Shown here: in pieces, positions 49,901 through 60,461 of the stretch
Position numbering within the stretch: the first letter of the stretch is position 1
Layout of the letters: each line of letters begins with the position of its first letter
Assembly (NCBI GenBank): GCA_030407085.1
Contig: CM059587.1
Coordinates: 94,545,001-94,609,000 of the forward strand
Length of the DNA: 64,000 nucleotides
Source of the DNA: Trichopria drosophilae
Taxonomy: Eukaryota; Arthropoda; Insecta; Hymenoptera; Diapriidae
Direction of reading: 5' to 3'
The notes under the pieces: generated by a model
What the model was told of the DNA's origin: nothing
Databases searched by the model: none
What the model saw: the letters and a program-made list of their open reading frames with translations, nothing else
Position numbers and translations under genes: made by a program

Positions 49901-52900
49901 GAGGTCCTACTGTACTTACTACATGCAGTAGGACCTCTCTTATTTTAATTGTCCAGCCTCTCTTATTCTAATCGTTCTCCCACAAGTCTTCTCCCACTAT
50001 CACACGAAAAGTCAACGAAAAATATTGTCCTCGAATCACAAGATTGCAAGCAAAGTAAGTGGGGGTAAGGGGAAGATTAGAATAAGAGAGGTCGGCGACA
50101 TCTTGAAAAACTTTACTAATTAGAATAAGAGAGGTCCTACTGTACTAAATTGTTAGAGATGTTCGTGAACATCGACACAGCATCGAGTGATATCACAATA
50201 TAGGTAGGAATTATATTTTTTATCTTGTCAACAAACGACTAAGAATCTTTTATATCAGTATCATTTTTCTCCAATATTTTGGAAACAATTTTGGGCAGAT
50301 ATTTGGCTAATGTATAATTAGGCCCATTAATTGTTGACACAATTACTTGTAATGGACCTTTCTGAAGAAAAATTAGGGTCAAAACTTAAACTTATTGAAT
50401 TTTATTATTTAATTTCTTATTTTCATAACAGACCATAAAAACACCAAAACTATAAATTTTATTTTTCAATGGTTGATACTAAACATTTTTTGTAATATAA
50501 TTTATTATCATATTTTGTATATAAATTCTTTTTTAATATATTATATAAATTATATAGTCTTTGTGTTTCGCAGCGGTATTATTCTGAATTGTTCACTTTT
50601 ATAAGTTTTAAGTTTAGTTTATATAGTTTTAAATCAGTTTGTAAGTTAATCCAAGTCTATGTACAGATACATTGTGATTCTCCGTAAACTGTTAGTTTTG
50701 ATTTCGGCAAATGATTAAGATGATCAAATTTGACTTTTCTGGAAACTTTTCTGTTCCTTAGCCTTAACCTTTAGACTGCCGGAAAATCAATATTTTGACG
50801 AATCATAAAAACTTGTTTAATTTTTTAGACTAAAATATATATTAATTTATTATTATTTTCACTTATTAAAGTCATTTAAGGTAGCTAGACCCCAAGATAT
50901 CATATGTTAGCGAAAATAATTGAATAACACTTCCAGGAATTGAAGTTTTATTATACATGATATTGTTACAGAGTTCAAGCATTATTATTCTTGAAAAAAA
51001 ATTGAAACTTGCAAAAATAATTTGTTAACCAACTTTTCTTAGCGACTCAAATTTTCTTCTTATTTTCATTCAAAACTTTTCTAAAAATGAATGGATTTCA
51101 ATGAATGACGGCTTATTTTTTCGAGAAAAAGATTCTCTACAACTTCACCGAATAAATTTCTCAAATTTTGTTGCCTGATCACTAAAATTATTCAGAAAAG
51201 TTAAAAAATAATATATATATTTTTTTAATAATTCGAGATATTTGACCCTAGTTTTAGAAATTCAAGAAATTCATTCGGTGATGTTGTAGAGAATCTTTTT
51301 CTTGAAAAAATAAGCCGTCATTCATTGAAATCCATTCATTTTTAGAAAAGTTTTGAATGAAAATAAGAAGAAAATTTGAGTCGCTAAGAAAAGTTGGTTA
51401 TCAAATTATTTTTGCAAGTTTCAATTTTTTTTCAAGAAAAATAACGCTCGAACTCTGTCGCAATATCATGCATAATAAAAATTTTATTCCTGGAAGTGTT
51501 ATTAAAATATTTTCGCTAACATATTATATCCTGGGGTCTAACTACCTTAAGATAAATGTATCCCTCCACACCCTTTTTTACCTACCCCAAATCTTAAAGA
51601 TTAAGTTAAAGAGTACTATCAAATTTTTTCAGATTTTTTAAATAAATTTTTTCAAAATTTCGGTTTTTCCATTTTTTTTAAAATAAAAAATACATTCTGA
51701 AAAAATTTGAGGGTATTCTTCGACTTATTTTAGAACATAATTGTTCTTATGAAATTTTCTCTAAAGTCAATAGTTTTCAAGAAAAAGAATTGTTAAATTT
51801 TGAAAAGGGATTTTTGAATCTGACATCTAAAATTTCAAATATACTGCATAAAAAATTCGATATTTCTAAAAAATGCGTCTTGAAAAAATCATGTTTTTCT
51901 AATATATATCTCAAAATTGTAGATAAATTTCAATTTTTTCTAAATTTTCTTATTATCATTCGAAAAAGCAGCCTTGAAAATGAGATAGTTTTTATTTTTT
52001 TCGAAATTTATTTCTTATTGAAAATGAGCGTTGAAGTTGCAGTAAACTTTCTGTGCATTCGGGCGTCAATGGGTTAAATTAACTGACGCTTTTGATCAAT
52101 ACTCAAAAATATTTAATATAATTTATCAATTAAAATTTAGTAACAAATTAAGTAAAATAAGTGGTGAATTTAAATATCGATACACTTATTTATTCATATA
52201 AACATAATAGAAAACTATTCGATTGATTTAAGATGCAGTTTTTTAAATATTTTAAATCGAAAAAAGGTTATGACAGATCAGAACATCACAAACGTCAATT
52301 TTCAATAAATTTAATTTACGGTTTAGTGTAAAATCGCATTAAGAAGAAAATTTTGCATGAAATTCTACCGAATGCAACTTTTTTCCTCCAGTACGGCAGA
52401 ATTTCTATTTTGTGTGTAATAATTTTAAAACTTGTCAACGTTTCGAACATTTTTTACAATTTTCAGAACAGTGACATACTGAAAGAAATAAGGAAAAAGT
52501 TTAAAACTTACGCAGAACTAAAAGAAGAACTCGAAGACTTAAACGTAAAGGTATCGACAGATTCCGAATTAATGAAAGGATTTTTCAAAAAGTTTGAAGG
52601 ACACAAAGACGCTATAGTCAACAGAAATCTCGAAACCTCCGTATTGGATGAAATTTTGGACGTTTTGAACAATTTGGAATATCTTATACATCAGATTGAC
52701 AACGCTCAAATATTTACCAACATGGGCGGGTAAGAAATTCGCTTAACAATATCTAAAAATCAACTAATCTACTAATTTTTTCAGGATGTCAAAAATTATT
52801 TCTCCTTGTTTAAATTCAACGAATTCCGAAGTAAAATCCGAAGCATTACGACTCCTCGGTGCAGCGGTTCAATCGAATCCGAAAGTCCAAATGAAAGCTC

Positions 52901-53490
52901 TCGATAGCGACTACGTCCAGAAAATTTTGCACATGATAACTTTAAACGACAAATCAGTAGTGAAATCTCGGTGCCTCTTTGCACTCAGCGCCCTAGTAAG
53001 AAATTTCCCTGCTGCTCAGAAAGTCTTTATCGATCACGGCGGTCTAGAAATTTTTGGTAAAATTCTCGACGGAGGACAGTTGCAGATTCAAATACGAGTG
53101 ATGAATATCATCTACGATCTTGTCGCAGAACGGCAACATTACCCAGACATCGAAGACGAAAATCAACGGCTTCATAAAATTAAAAAATATGCCAGTACAA
53201 ACTTTGAGGATAAACTTTCCTCCCAAAAATATTGTAAATACTTAGGAAACTTATTAGTGAAAAGTTCCAAAGGCGTAATAATGGAAGATTTTTTACAAAT
53301 ACTTTACAAAAATATCATTGCGGTAAGTTCGATATGCAAGAACGATTTCATCGAAAACAGACGAGAACTCTTACCAGCGATATATGAATTGACGGCTCAT
53401 CAAAGGTTCGTAGAAAAAGAAACTTCTGAAAATTTATCTAAATTAGTAAAAGTAATGAAGGAGAGTGTCGAAAGTCATGAAGAATTGTAG
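46945..53490 (+). CDS. SIL1, nucleotide-exchange factor for ER Hsp70 (BiP)
   Basis: SIL1 binds the ATPase domain of BiP/GRP78 in the ER lumen and speeds ADP release, supporting folding of secretory proteins. Exons: 46945-47065, 47204-47475, 52467-52729, 52785-53490; all GT..AG, phases agree, 453 aa (human SIL1 has 461). Residues 1-22 form a signal peptide (hydrophobic VWTLLLMTLALAIA). An NQS sequon follows. The SIL1 signature (KEWQRVGKGIPIPKGLHVR, then NLQTGVTEAKLL) is in exons 1-2. Exons 3-4 carry an alpha-helical Armadillo-like region (LGAAVQSNPKVQ, FALSALVRNF, IDHGGLEIF). The chain ends in HEEL, a KDEL-type retrieval signal. The start is the only ATG that gives a signal peptide. Intron 2 is 5.0 kb and holds three pogo-like MITEs and a foldback element. 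Confidence 0.96.
48409..48613. repeat. Tandem duplication, period about 122 bp, in SIL1 intron 2
   Basis: A unit with GTCGTCCGCCATATTGGATC followed by ACTAACATCAGATTCGTAAT occurs twice in direct orientation with very few differences. The GCCATATTGGATCC word is shared with repeats at 25.9, 55.4 and 63.5 kb. Confidence 0.75.
48756..48971. mobile_element. Pogo-like MITE 1 in SIL1 intron 2, 216 bp
   Basis: Starts CAGTAAAACCTCTCTTATTC after TA and ends with GAGAGGTCCTACTG before TA. TTATTCTAAT words are repeated at both ends. There is no coding capacity. Confidence 0.85.
49693..49912. mobile_element. Pogo-like MITE 2 in SIL1 intron 2, 220 bp
   Basis: Starts CAGTAGGACCTCTCTTATTC and ends with its reverse complement; TA on both sides. 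Same family as the element at 48756. Confidence 0.88.
49926..50142. mobile_element. Pogo-like MITE 3 in SIL1 intron 2, 217 bp
   Basis: Starts CAGTAGGACCTCTCTTATTT, only 13 bp after MITE 2 and in the same orientation. TA is on the right; the left flank reads TG, probably a changed TA. Confidence 0.86.
50880..51546. mobile_element. TTAA-flanked foldback element in SIL1 intron 2, 667 bp
   Basis: The left end GGTAGCTAGACCCC and right end GGGGTCTAACTACC are inverted, with TTAA directly outside both ends (50876-50879, 51547-51550). The arms are inverted copies of about 300 bp with only scattered differences, so the element is almost fully palindromic. TTAA flanks suggest a piggyBac-type origin, but the termini are not the usual ones. 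Confidence 0.72.
51551..52466. other. Rest of SIL1 intron 2
   Basis: AT-rich, with short open frames of no protein character. It ends in the acceptor before exon 3. No repeat was recognised. Confidence 0.5.
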
Positions 53491-53594
53491 CGGCGTGTGG
53501 CCTCGACTTGTACATAACACTTACCGTGATGCATTTATCTCAGCCTAGTCTTACAGACCGAAGTCATTTTGTAAGTCGATTATAAATATTGTAT

Positions 53595-53600
53595 AATAAA
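53595..53600 (+). terminator. SIL1 poly(A) signal
   Basis: AATAAA about 105 bp after the SIL1 stop codon. Confidence 0.6.
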
Positions 53601-53653
53601 TTATTTTACGTAATCTGGTGAATTTTTACTGAAAAATTGTGGAATGTCATAAA

Positions 53654-53659
53654 TTTATT
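53654..53659 (-). terminator. Candidate ZIP13 poly(A) signal
   Basis: AATAAA on the minus strand about 420 bp after the transporter's stop codon and only about 55 bp from the SIL1 signal, so the two 3' UTRs nearly abut. Confidence 0.45.
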
Positions 53660-54077
53660 TACAAAACTTGACGATTAGGCTATACAAATTTCTTATACCC
53701 TTGTGCTGTTTCTTAAGTACAAGGATTAACGACTTATTATTTAGAAAAAATGAATAAACAGCCTATTAACGCAAAACTAGTCTCGAGGGCCCTAGAGTTC
53801 TATTTACAATGAATTGTAGGAACATCGGTACGTTTTCTCTTCCTCCAACAGTTTTCTTTCGCATTGAGCATGTCTCGGAAGAAGTAACACGACTCCTAGT
53901 TACTTTCGGCGTAAAAAAATAAAGCTATCTTCCAAGAGTCTTATACGTTTCTCAAAATAATCTTGCGGAAAACCTCGGAATACTCTTTATGTACAAATTT
54001 ACCCTGCCGAGCGATCGCAGGCATTTGGCGCAATAACAATTGAAACGAAAATACTATTCGTTGCGACCCGTACTTTC

Positions 54078-57000
54078 TTATTCGGATAAGATCGTGAGCA
54101 ATGCCATGATTGAGATCCCGACAAAGAGCGCTCCGAGTTGTTTGAAGGATTCTTTCGAATTGGTCTCTTGAAGTAGTTCCGGCAAAACTGTCACAAGACC
54201 AATATGTAGAAATCCTCCGGCCGTGAATGGGAGAATCCAACTCGTTCTAGATTCTAAAAGTAATTTTGAAGTTAGCAATTACTCCAATTTAGTGTAAACC
54301 TCCGTTATCGAATATCAGTCGGGACAACGCGGGGCATTTAAATCTCCGTTAACGAATAATTGAGGAGAAAAAATCGACCCCCCACCTATATCTTTAGGAG
54401 TTACAGTGGCCCTCCCCTTATTTTAACTTTTCGAGTCAAGGAAGATGGCCCCCTTCTTCCCTTATTTTACCACTTCCCCTTATGCCCCACCACTGGCAGT
54501 TTGAGAGAATAAAAACAGAGAGAGGAGAAATAGTGATGACCTTCTTCATCTGTATGCGCAAGCGCAATCATCAGTCCGCACTCTATTGAACACTTTCAAA
54601 TGGTAAATGGTGGGGGAACTCATGAGGGGAAGAAGTTAACATAAAGGACGAAAAAAAGTTAAAATAAGAGGAGTTAAAGTAAGTTAAAATAAGGAGAGGA
54701 CCACTGTATAATGCCCTGTACAGTGGCCCTCCCCTTATTTTAACTTTTCGAGTCGAGGATAATGGCCCCCTTCTTCCCTTATTTTACCACTTCCCCTTAT
54801 CCCCACCACTGGCAGTATGAGAGAATAACAACAGAGAGAGGAGAAATAGTGATGACCTTCTTCACCTGTATGTGCAAGCGCAATCATCAGTCCGCACTCT
54901 TTTAAACACTTTCAAATGGTAAATGGTGGGGGAACTCGTGAGGGGAAGAAGTTAACATAAGGAACCAAAAAAAGTTAAAATGAAGGACGCAGTTAAAATA
55001 AGAGGAGGGCCACTGTATGTAGGTAGCCCTTATTGTAATTTTTCGAGACAAGGAAGATGGCGACTCCTTCCCTTATTTTAACGCTTCCCCTCATCCCCGC
55101 CACTGAGGATCTAAGAGACGACACATATGGTGGCATCTTTCTTCGCGTCTATGCGCGATTGTAAAATTCATTTCGATTTTTTACAGTGTACCACCTGATT
55201 TGCATACACATATACATATGGGGTATATATACGTATAGTGGGGGAACGAGTGAGGGGAAAACGTTAAAATAGAGGAAGGACAAAAGTTTAAACAAGGGGA
55301 GGAGTTAAAATAAGGGAATGAGTACTGTATTTTCCCTAAAACTGAGGTCCAGGGGTTTTCGAAGTGCTGATCAGCAATTTGAGGTTAGATTTTTGAAATT
55401 CAAGATGGCGGATCCAATATGGTGGACTGAAATTCAGTGAAATGCTTCAAAATCGCGATAAAATGCGTATACAGGGGTTTTGGGGGGTTGTTCATCACGA
55501 ATTTGAGGCTAGATTTTTAAAATTCAAGATGGTGGATCCGATATGGCCGACCTTATTTCATGAAATAATTCAAAATCATGCAATAATGTTTATACGCGAA
55601 TTTCATCAATAATGTTCATAATTGATAGAATAAGGTTTATTGTTTCGAGATATTGACGTTTTGAAGAGGTTAGGTTGATTCGGGGCAAAACAAAAAAAAT
55701 TCCTAGTTCAAGTTCATATATTTTCTGCACTTTTGGTTAAGATTGATAAAGGACGCAGTTAAAATAAGGGGAGGGCCACTGTACAGGGCATTATACATAC
55801 ATAGGCGATATTGTATCGATATGTGAATCGAATCAACGCGACGTATCGATACTCCATGTCGGCCATCTGCAACGTGGTGTCTAGAGAGGGGAGACTAACT
55901 GAGGGGAAATTATTCGTTAACGGAGGCGCCCGAATATTCGATAACCGAAATATTCGATAACGGAGGTTCTACTACTGTATTTATTATAAGAACTCACCGA
56001 TACCATCGCCGGAAAACAATACAGCAACCAAAGCTCCGCAGATCCCTCCAGTTGCAGTCATTAACTGCGCTTTCGCAGCGTCTAACCTACTGAAGCCGCT
56101 GTTCAGTAAAATGGCAAAGTCTCCAATTTCGTGGGGAATCTCATGAATGAGGATCGCGAATGTCGTAAGAGCCCCTAACTTGAAAGAAATTAGAAACGAA
56201 CCGCCAACCGCCAAGCCATGAGTAAAGTTGTCGACGCAATTCGCAGCCAGGTTCAAATAACCTAAATTAAGTATTTTAATTAAGTTTAAGTATTTTAATA
56301 CAATTAACCCTTTTCGTTCCAAAAGTCCGGAATTTGGACACAACTTTCAACGATGTAACTTTTGTTCCAAAAATCATTACAAAAATTGAAATACGTCAAA
56401 ATCGATAGATTTGGACCTCCTCTTTTAAATGCCGTGGTCAGAATCAGCCGGAAATTGCAGAGAAAAAAGTTATTATCATTTTTACAAAAAAAATACTGAT
56501 TTTTTCGACGTTTTTTCCCAATAATTGCGTTTTTTGACATTGAAAAGGGCAGTGCTGATCGTTGCAAAACATACTAATCGCGTCTTTTTGCTCAGACCAT
56601 TCTTCTCCCGTCGGATTTTTGTCAAAAAACAAAATGGCGACTTCAAGGTGGCGTCTGGAAGTTGTAAGTTTGAATTTTCTCGCACAAATATCGATTTTTC
56701 GACCGTGTAACGGTTCAAATCATGGAGAATTGCAATGAAAAAGTAATTATCATTTGTGAATACCTAGTCTCATCATGATTTATTCATAACCTCATAACCT
56801 CAAATTAGTTAGACGCAATTGGTTTATACCGATTATTTGTCTAATTTTCACACAATTTTCGACGTTTCCGTAACATTACTTATGTGTGAAATTAAAAATG
56901 ACCATATACCCTTATGATCTGTTAATTAACAGTTTATAACCTAAAAATTTAGTACTTTTCTTCATTTTTTTTTATTTTAATTTTATTACTTTCATTTTGT

Positions 57001-58242
57001 TGTATTCAAGACACACGTGGAGGCAATGAGGAAATATTTATTTTTTATTTTTGTGTTTTGTAAATCAATATTGCGGATATTGAAAGTTATGTCGCACTAT
57101 AAGATATGGGTGGTGACCTGCACTGAATTTGTAGGTTATAAACAAATTCTTTATAGGTCACAATCATATATGGTCATTTCCAATTTCATACGTACGTAGT
57201 GATACGGAAACGTCAGAAATTGAGTGAAAATCAGACAAAATATCGGTAAAAAACCCATTGTACATGACTAATTTGAGGTTATGAATGAATCATGATAGGA
57301 GTAAGTATTCACAAATGATAATAATTACTTTTTCATCCCAGTTCTCCGTGATTTGAACCGTTACGCGGTCAAATAATCCATATTTGTGGGAGAAAATGTA
57401 AAATTATAACTTGGAGACGCCATCTTGAAGCCGCCATTTTGTTTTTTGAAAAAAATCCGTCGGGAGAAGGACGGTCTGAGCAAAAAGACGCGATTAGTAG
57501 GTTTTGCAACGATCAGGACTGCGCTTTTCAATGTCAAAAAACGCAATTACTGGGAAAAAACGTCGAAAAAATCAGTATTTTTTTCGAAAAAATGATCATA
57601 ACTTTTTTCTCTGAAATTTCCGGCTGATTCTGACCACGGCATTTGAAAGAGGAGGTCCAAATCTATCGATTTTTACTTATTTAATTTTTTTTTAACGCTG
57701 TTTGGAAAAGTTACATTGTTTAAAGTTGTGTCCAAATTCCGGACTTTTGGGACGAAAAGGGTTAATAACGATAAGAGAAAGATGTCACTAACCTATAACA
57801 TGCTTTGGTTTGTCAACAACTGGTTCCGCCAATTGCTTCTCAAACTCGAACTTGGCATCTTCCTTGACAAAGCCGTTGGACATTCCATTTTTTACGGCTC
57901 CGTTCGATGCGTTAGCGAGGCATCCGTTCCTTAATTTATTTGGACTCTTAACGTAACCATTCTTTTTACTTTCTAACTTAGTTTCTAGAAAAATTTGACT
58001 GTTACTCTTTTTGACATATCCATTTTTACGATATGTTGCTTTCAGAGTATCGCTGGGCTTAGAAATAACTAAGCTATTGTTATTTTCAACTTCTTTTCGC
58101 ACTTTTGTGCAAGGTTCATCCGCATTTGTGCTTCCTCCCTCTTTGTCTTTTTCGCCGCTAAATATTTTTTCTGCTATGACGAATACCAGGAATCCGCTTA
58201 AGACCCAAAGTCCGCAAGACATTGATCTTCGACTACTGCTTT
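54078..58242 (-). CDS. ZIP13-type metal transporter (SLC39A13/Zip99C-like), 3' part only
   Basis: ZIP13 proteins move zinc or iron across membranes of the early secretory pathway; fly Zip99C carries iron into the ER/Golgi. Three exons are present (minus strand): 58242-57793, 56261-55998, 54253-54078, all GT..AG and all joined in phase 1. Exon A has a membrane segment (LWVLSGFLVFVIAEKIF) and a long hydrophilic loop with NGYVK, NGYVK and NGFVK repeats. Exon B holds the metal site: NFTHGLAVGGSF in TM4 and HEIPHEIGDFAIL in TM5, the canonical HExPHExGD pattern. Exon C has two last membrane segments (LPFTAGGFLHIGLVTVLPEL, LGALFVGISIMALLTIL) and ends in TAA. The N-terminal exons (signal/TM1-TM2) were not found up to 64 kb and must lie outside. 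Introns are filled with MITEs and a piggyBac-like foldback. Confidence 0.93.
54404..54706. mobile_element. Pogo-like MITE in ZIP13 intron, 303 bp
   Basis: Starts CAGTGGCCCTCCCCTTATTT after TA and ends AAGGAGAGGACCACTG before TA. Inside are repeated TTATTTTA words and a GAAGATGGCCCC word. Confidence 0.85.
54721..55015. mobile_element. Second pogo-like MITE in ZIP13 intron, 295 bp
   Basis: Same family and orientation as the copy just before it, 14 bp away; CAGTGGCCCTCCCC start, AGGAGGGCCACTG end, TA on both sides. Confidence 0.85.
55021..55781. repeat. Composite repeat, inverted copy of 25.59-26.32 kb
   Basis: 55021-55327 is a degenerate pogo-like MITE, and 55328-55745 is non-MITE repeat with CAAGATGGCGGATCCAATAT. 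Together they match the reverse complement of 25592-26318 over about 720 bp. A MITE right-end fragment closes the block at 55781. The outer flanks GTATAATGCCCTGTA (54706-54720) and its inverse (55782-55796) are mirror images. Confidence 0.7.
56308..57761. mobile_element. piggyBac-like foldback element in ZIP13 intron, 1454 bp
   Basis: The left end CCCTTTTCGTTCCAAAAGTC and the right end (near reverse complement, ending GACGAAAAGGG) sit between exact TTAA duplications at 56304-56307 and 57762-57765. TTAA targets and CCC...GGG ends are typical of piggyBac. The two arms are inverted copies over about 640 bp each, leaving a loop of about 170 bp. There is no transposase. A transcript of the host gene would fold here into a long hairpin. 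Confidence 0.85.
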
Positions 58243-58309
58243 CTGAAAATGTATATATCCTTTTTTTAGTCAACATTTAGTCTTACATTAAGCCTTTAAG
58301 TCTCAAATG

Positions 58310-58740
58310 TGCACATGGATGTCAGCGTTTTATTTATACAATAAACATTTTTTAAAAATCTATTTCTGACTAGTTTTGAGGTCGCTCTTTCGATTGGTGC
58401 TACTGAAATTTTCGAAAAATTACGTTTACCACATTTTTTTTTACAAATATATTGAAAAAAACGGTATTCCTTTCGATGAACTACATCCTCTCAAACCAAA
58501 AATTTACTGACTTTTTTTTCGTATTTTTGGCCCCTGATGACGAATATGACAATAAAAATTGGCGGTCAGACAAACAGAAGCCGCCATTTAAAAAAAAAAA
58601 ACGCAAAAAATCGTGTATCATTTTAGTTTTTTGAATTTATTTCCAAAAGTAAAAACTACATGGAAAAATGTTTCAAACAAAAAATGTAGAGCGGAAAATT
58701 CTCTACAAAAAAGGTTGTACACACTTTCTTCCTAATGTGT
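58310..58740. repeat. Repeat with inverted relatives at 60.48-60.69 kb
   Basis: It holds GAGGTCGCTCTTTCGATTGG and TACGTTTACCACATTTTT. Inverted counterparts occur at about 60.50-60.61 kb (AATGTGGTAAACGTCATTAT, AAAGTGACCTCG) and 60.64-60.67 kb. The CTCTACAAAAAAG word near 58.70 kb recurs at about 61.28 kb. This may be the arms of a larger foldback that later took up the MITEs between. Confidence 0.5.
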
Positions 58741-58797
58741 ACAGTAAGCTCGTATATGAGCAACGAACGTGGCCATGAAGGATTCTCCTGAAGTGTA

Positions 58798-58990
58798 CAG
58801 TAGTCCTTCCCTTATTCTAATTTTCCCCTCTCCCCCACTACTTAGATTTGTAGTCTCACTTTTGTCTCTTTTTCTTTTATTGCGCATGCGCCGTTATTTG
58901 TATTTAGAAAATCCACCCGTCAGTGAGGAGAACGCGTGAGGGGAAATATTAGAATAGGAGAAGAGAATTAGAATAAGGGAAGGAGTACTG
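58798..58990. mobile_element. Pogo-like MITE, 193 bp
   Basis: CAGTAGTCCTTCCCTTATTC start and AATAAGGGAAGGAGTACTG end between TA sites. It carries TGCGCATGCGCC at 58881-58892, an NRF-1-like word. Confidence 0.85.
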
Positions 58991-59139
58991 TAAATGTACA
59001 ACGCAATCTTGAACTTTTACCTCAATTCGGACAAAAATCGTAGCTTTCAACGTAGTATTATTAAACAAATTTTTTGTCCTAATTTTAGCAGTGCGGTGTA
59101 AATTTCATTTTGATTTTTTACGGTGTATGTAAGGTTGTA

Positions 59140-59399
59140 CAGTAGTCCTTCCCTTATTCTAAGTTTTCCTCTTCTCCTATTATAATATTTCCCCTCACGC
59201 GGTCTCCCCACCCCACCTACTACTTTCCTTAGAACTCTTAGAAGCACATGACACATAACTGCGCATGCGCTGCGAAAGAGAAAGGGAGAAAAAAAGAGAA
59301 ACAGCAAACGTTTAGTGGGAGAGAGGAGAAAATTAGAATAAAAGAAGAAGGCTGCCATCTTGCCTGACTGGATAAATTAGAATAAGAGAAGGACTACTG
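59140..59399. mobile_element. Pogo-like MITE, 260 bp
   Basis: CAGTAGTCCTTCCCTTATTC start and AATAAGAGAAGGACTACTG end between TA sites. GCGCATGCGC is at 59261-59270, and GCTGCCATCTTGCC lies near the right end. Confidence 0.85.
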
Positions 59400-59415
59400 T
59401 ACACAATTTCGTATA

Positions 59416-59573
59416 CAGTCGAACCCCTCAAATTTAGACTCCCGCAAATTTAGACTCTTCGAAAAGTTCAACACCCGTCAGTGAGGGGAAATATTAAAAT
59501 AGGAGAAAAGAAAAAAATTGGAATAAGGGAAGACATTAGAATAAGAAAAATTAGAATAAGGGAAGGAGTACTC
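59416..59573. mobile_element. Chimeric MITE fragment
   Basis: The left end CAGTCGAACCCCTCAAATTT belongs to a different family, whose GACTCCCGCAAATTTAGACT word recurs at about 62.02 kb. The right part (AATAAGGGAAGGAGTACT) belongs to the family at 58798. Confidence 0.55.
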
Positions 59574-59773
59574 TATGTGCATTTATTGGACTTAGTAACT
59601 TATTATACTCTGTGGCGACATCACGCATGCGCGATGTAGGAAAGGTTAAACTGATATCTTCTGGTCGACGCATGCGCGTTCTATAACTTTATATCAGCGG
59701 AGTGGGGGAAACATTTCTTCAGATATTGGGAGGGTTAGAAAAGGACAGACAATACGGACGAGGCAAATATTAT

Positions 59774-60461
59774 TCAGATCACCTTCTAACCTATCAGAAA
59801 CGTATTGCCGATTTTTTTACTTCAAAATTATACATTCATATATTTTGTGTCTTTTATTTTTCATTTCAAAATGGCGTCTGAAAATTTTTGAAATTTTTGA
59901 AATTGATATTATTTCGAATCTGCTAGGTTTCCTTTGTAGTAAAATCATACAAATAAGTTATTACGAGTTTTGTGTGACCTCCCCCCTGCAAACACGGAAA
60001 GTAACAGTTATGTAATATTTACGTAATGGTTACATTGTTACATAGTTGTTAAATAACTGTTACTTTTGTGTATTGCAGGGAGAAAAACAGCTGTTTTGAT
60101 TTACGGAAGCAGTAATATCGCATAGATTGTTAATTGGCAAATTTCACACCAATTTTGTAACAGAACTCGAAATACAGATATTTTTACTGAGCAAATGACA
60201 GTCGCCATCTTGAAATTTTATTACTGCTTCCGTAAATCAAAATAGATCATGCAAAAACTCGTAATAACTTATTTGTACGATTTTACTCTAAAGAAAGCCT
60301 AGCAGATTCGAAATAATAGCAATTTTATCAATTTAAAAAATGTTCAATGTTCAGACGCCATTTTGAAATGGAAAATAAAAGAAATAAAAATATGTGAATG
60401 TATAATTTTGAAGTAAAAAAATCGAGAACACTTTTCTTATAGGTTAGAAGGTGATTTGAAA
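59774..60461. mobile_element. Foldback element, about 690 bp, with a nested palindrome
   Basis: The arms of about 210 bp start ATCACCTTCTAACCTAT and are inverted at 60230-60461, with TTCAAAATGGCGTCTGA in each. Between them, 59984-60082 is a separate palindrome of about 100 bp (GGAAAGTAACAGTTA ... TAACTGTTACTTTT), probably a tiny nested MITE. A second inverted pair (TGATTTACGGAAGCAGTAAT and its complement) surrounds the remaining loop. Confidence 0.65.
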
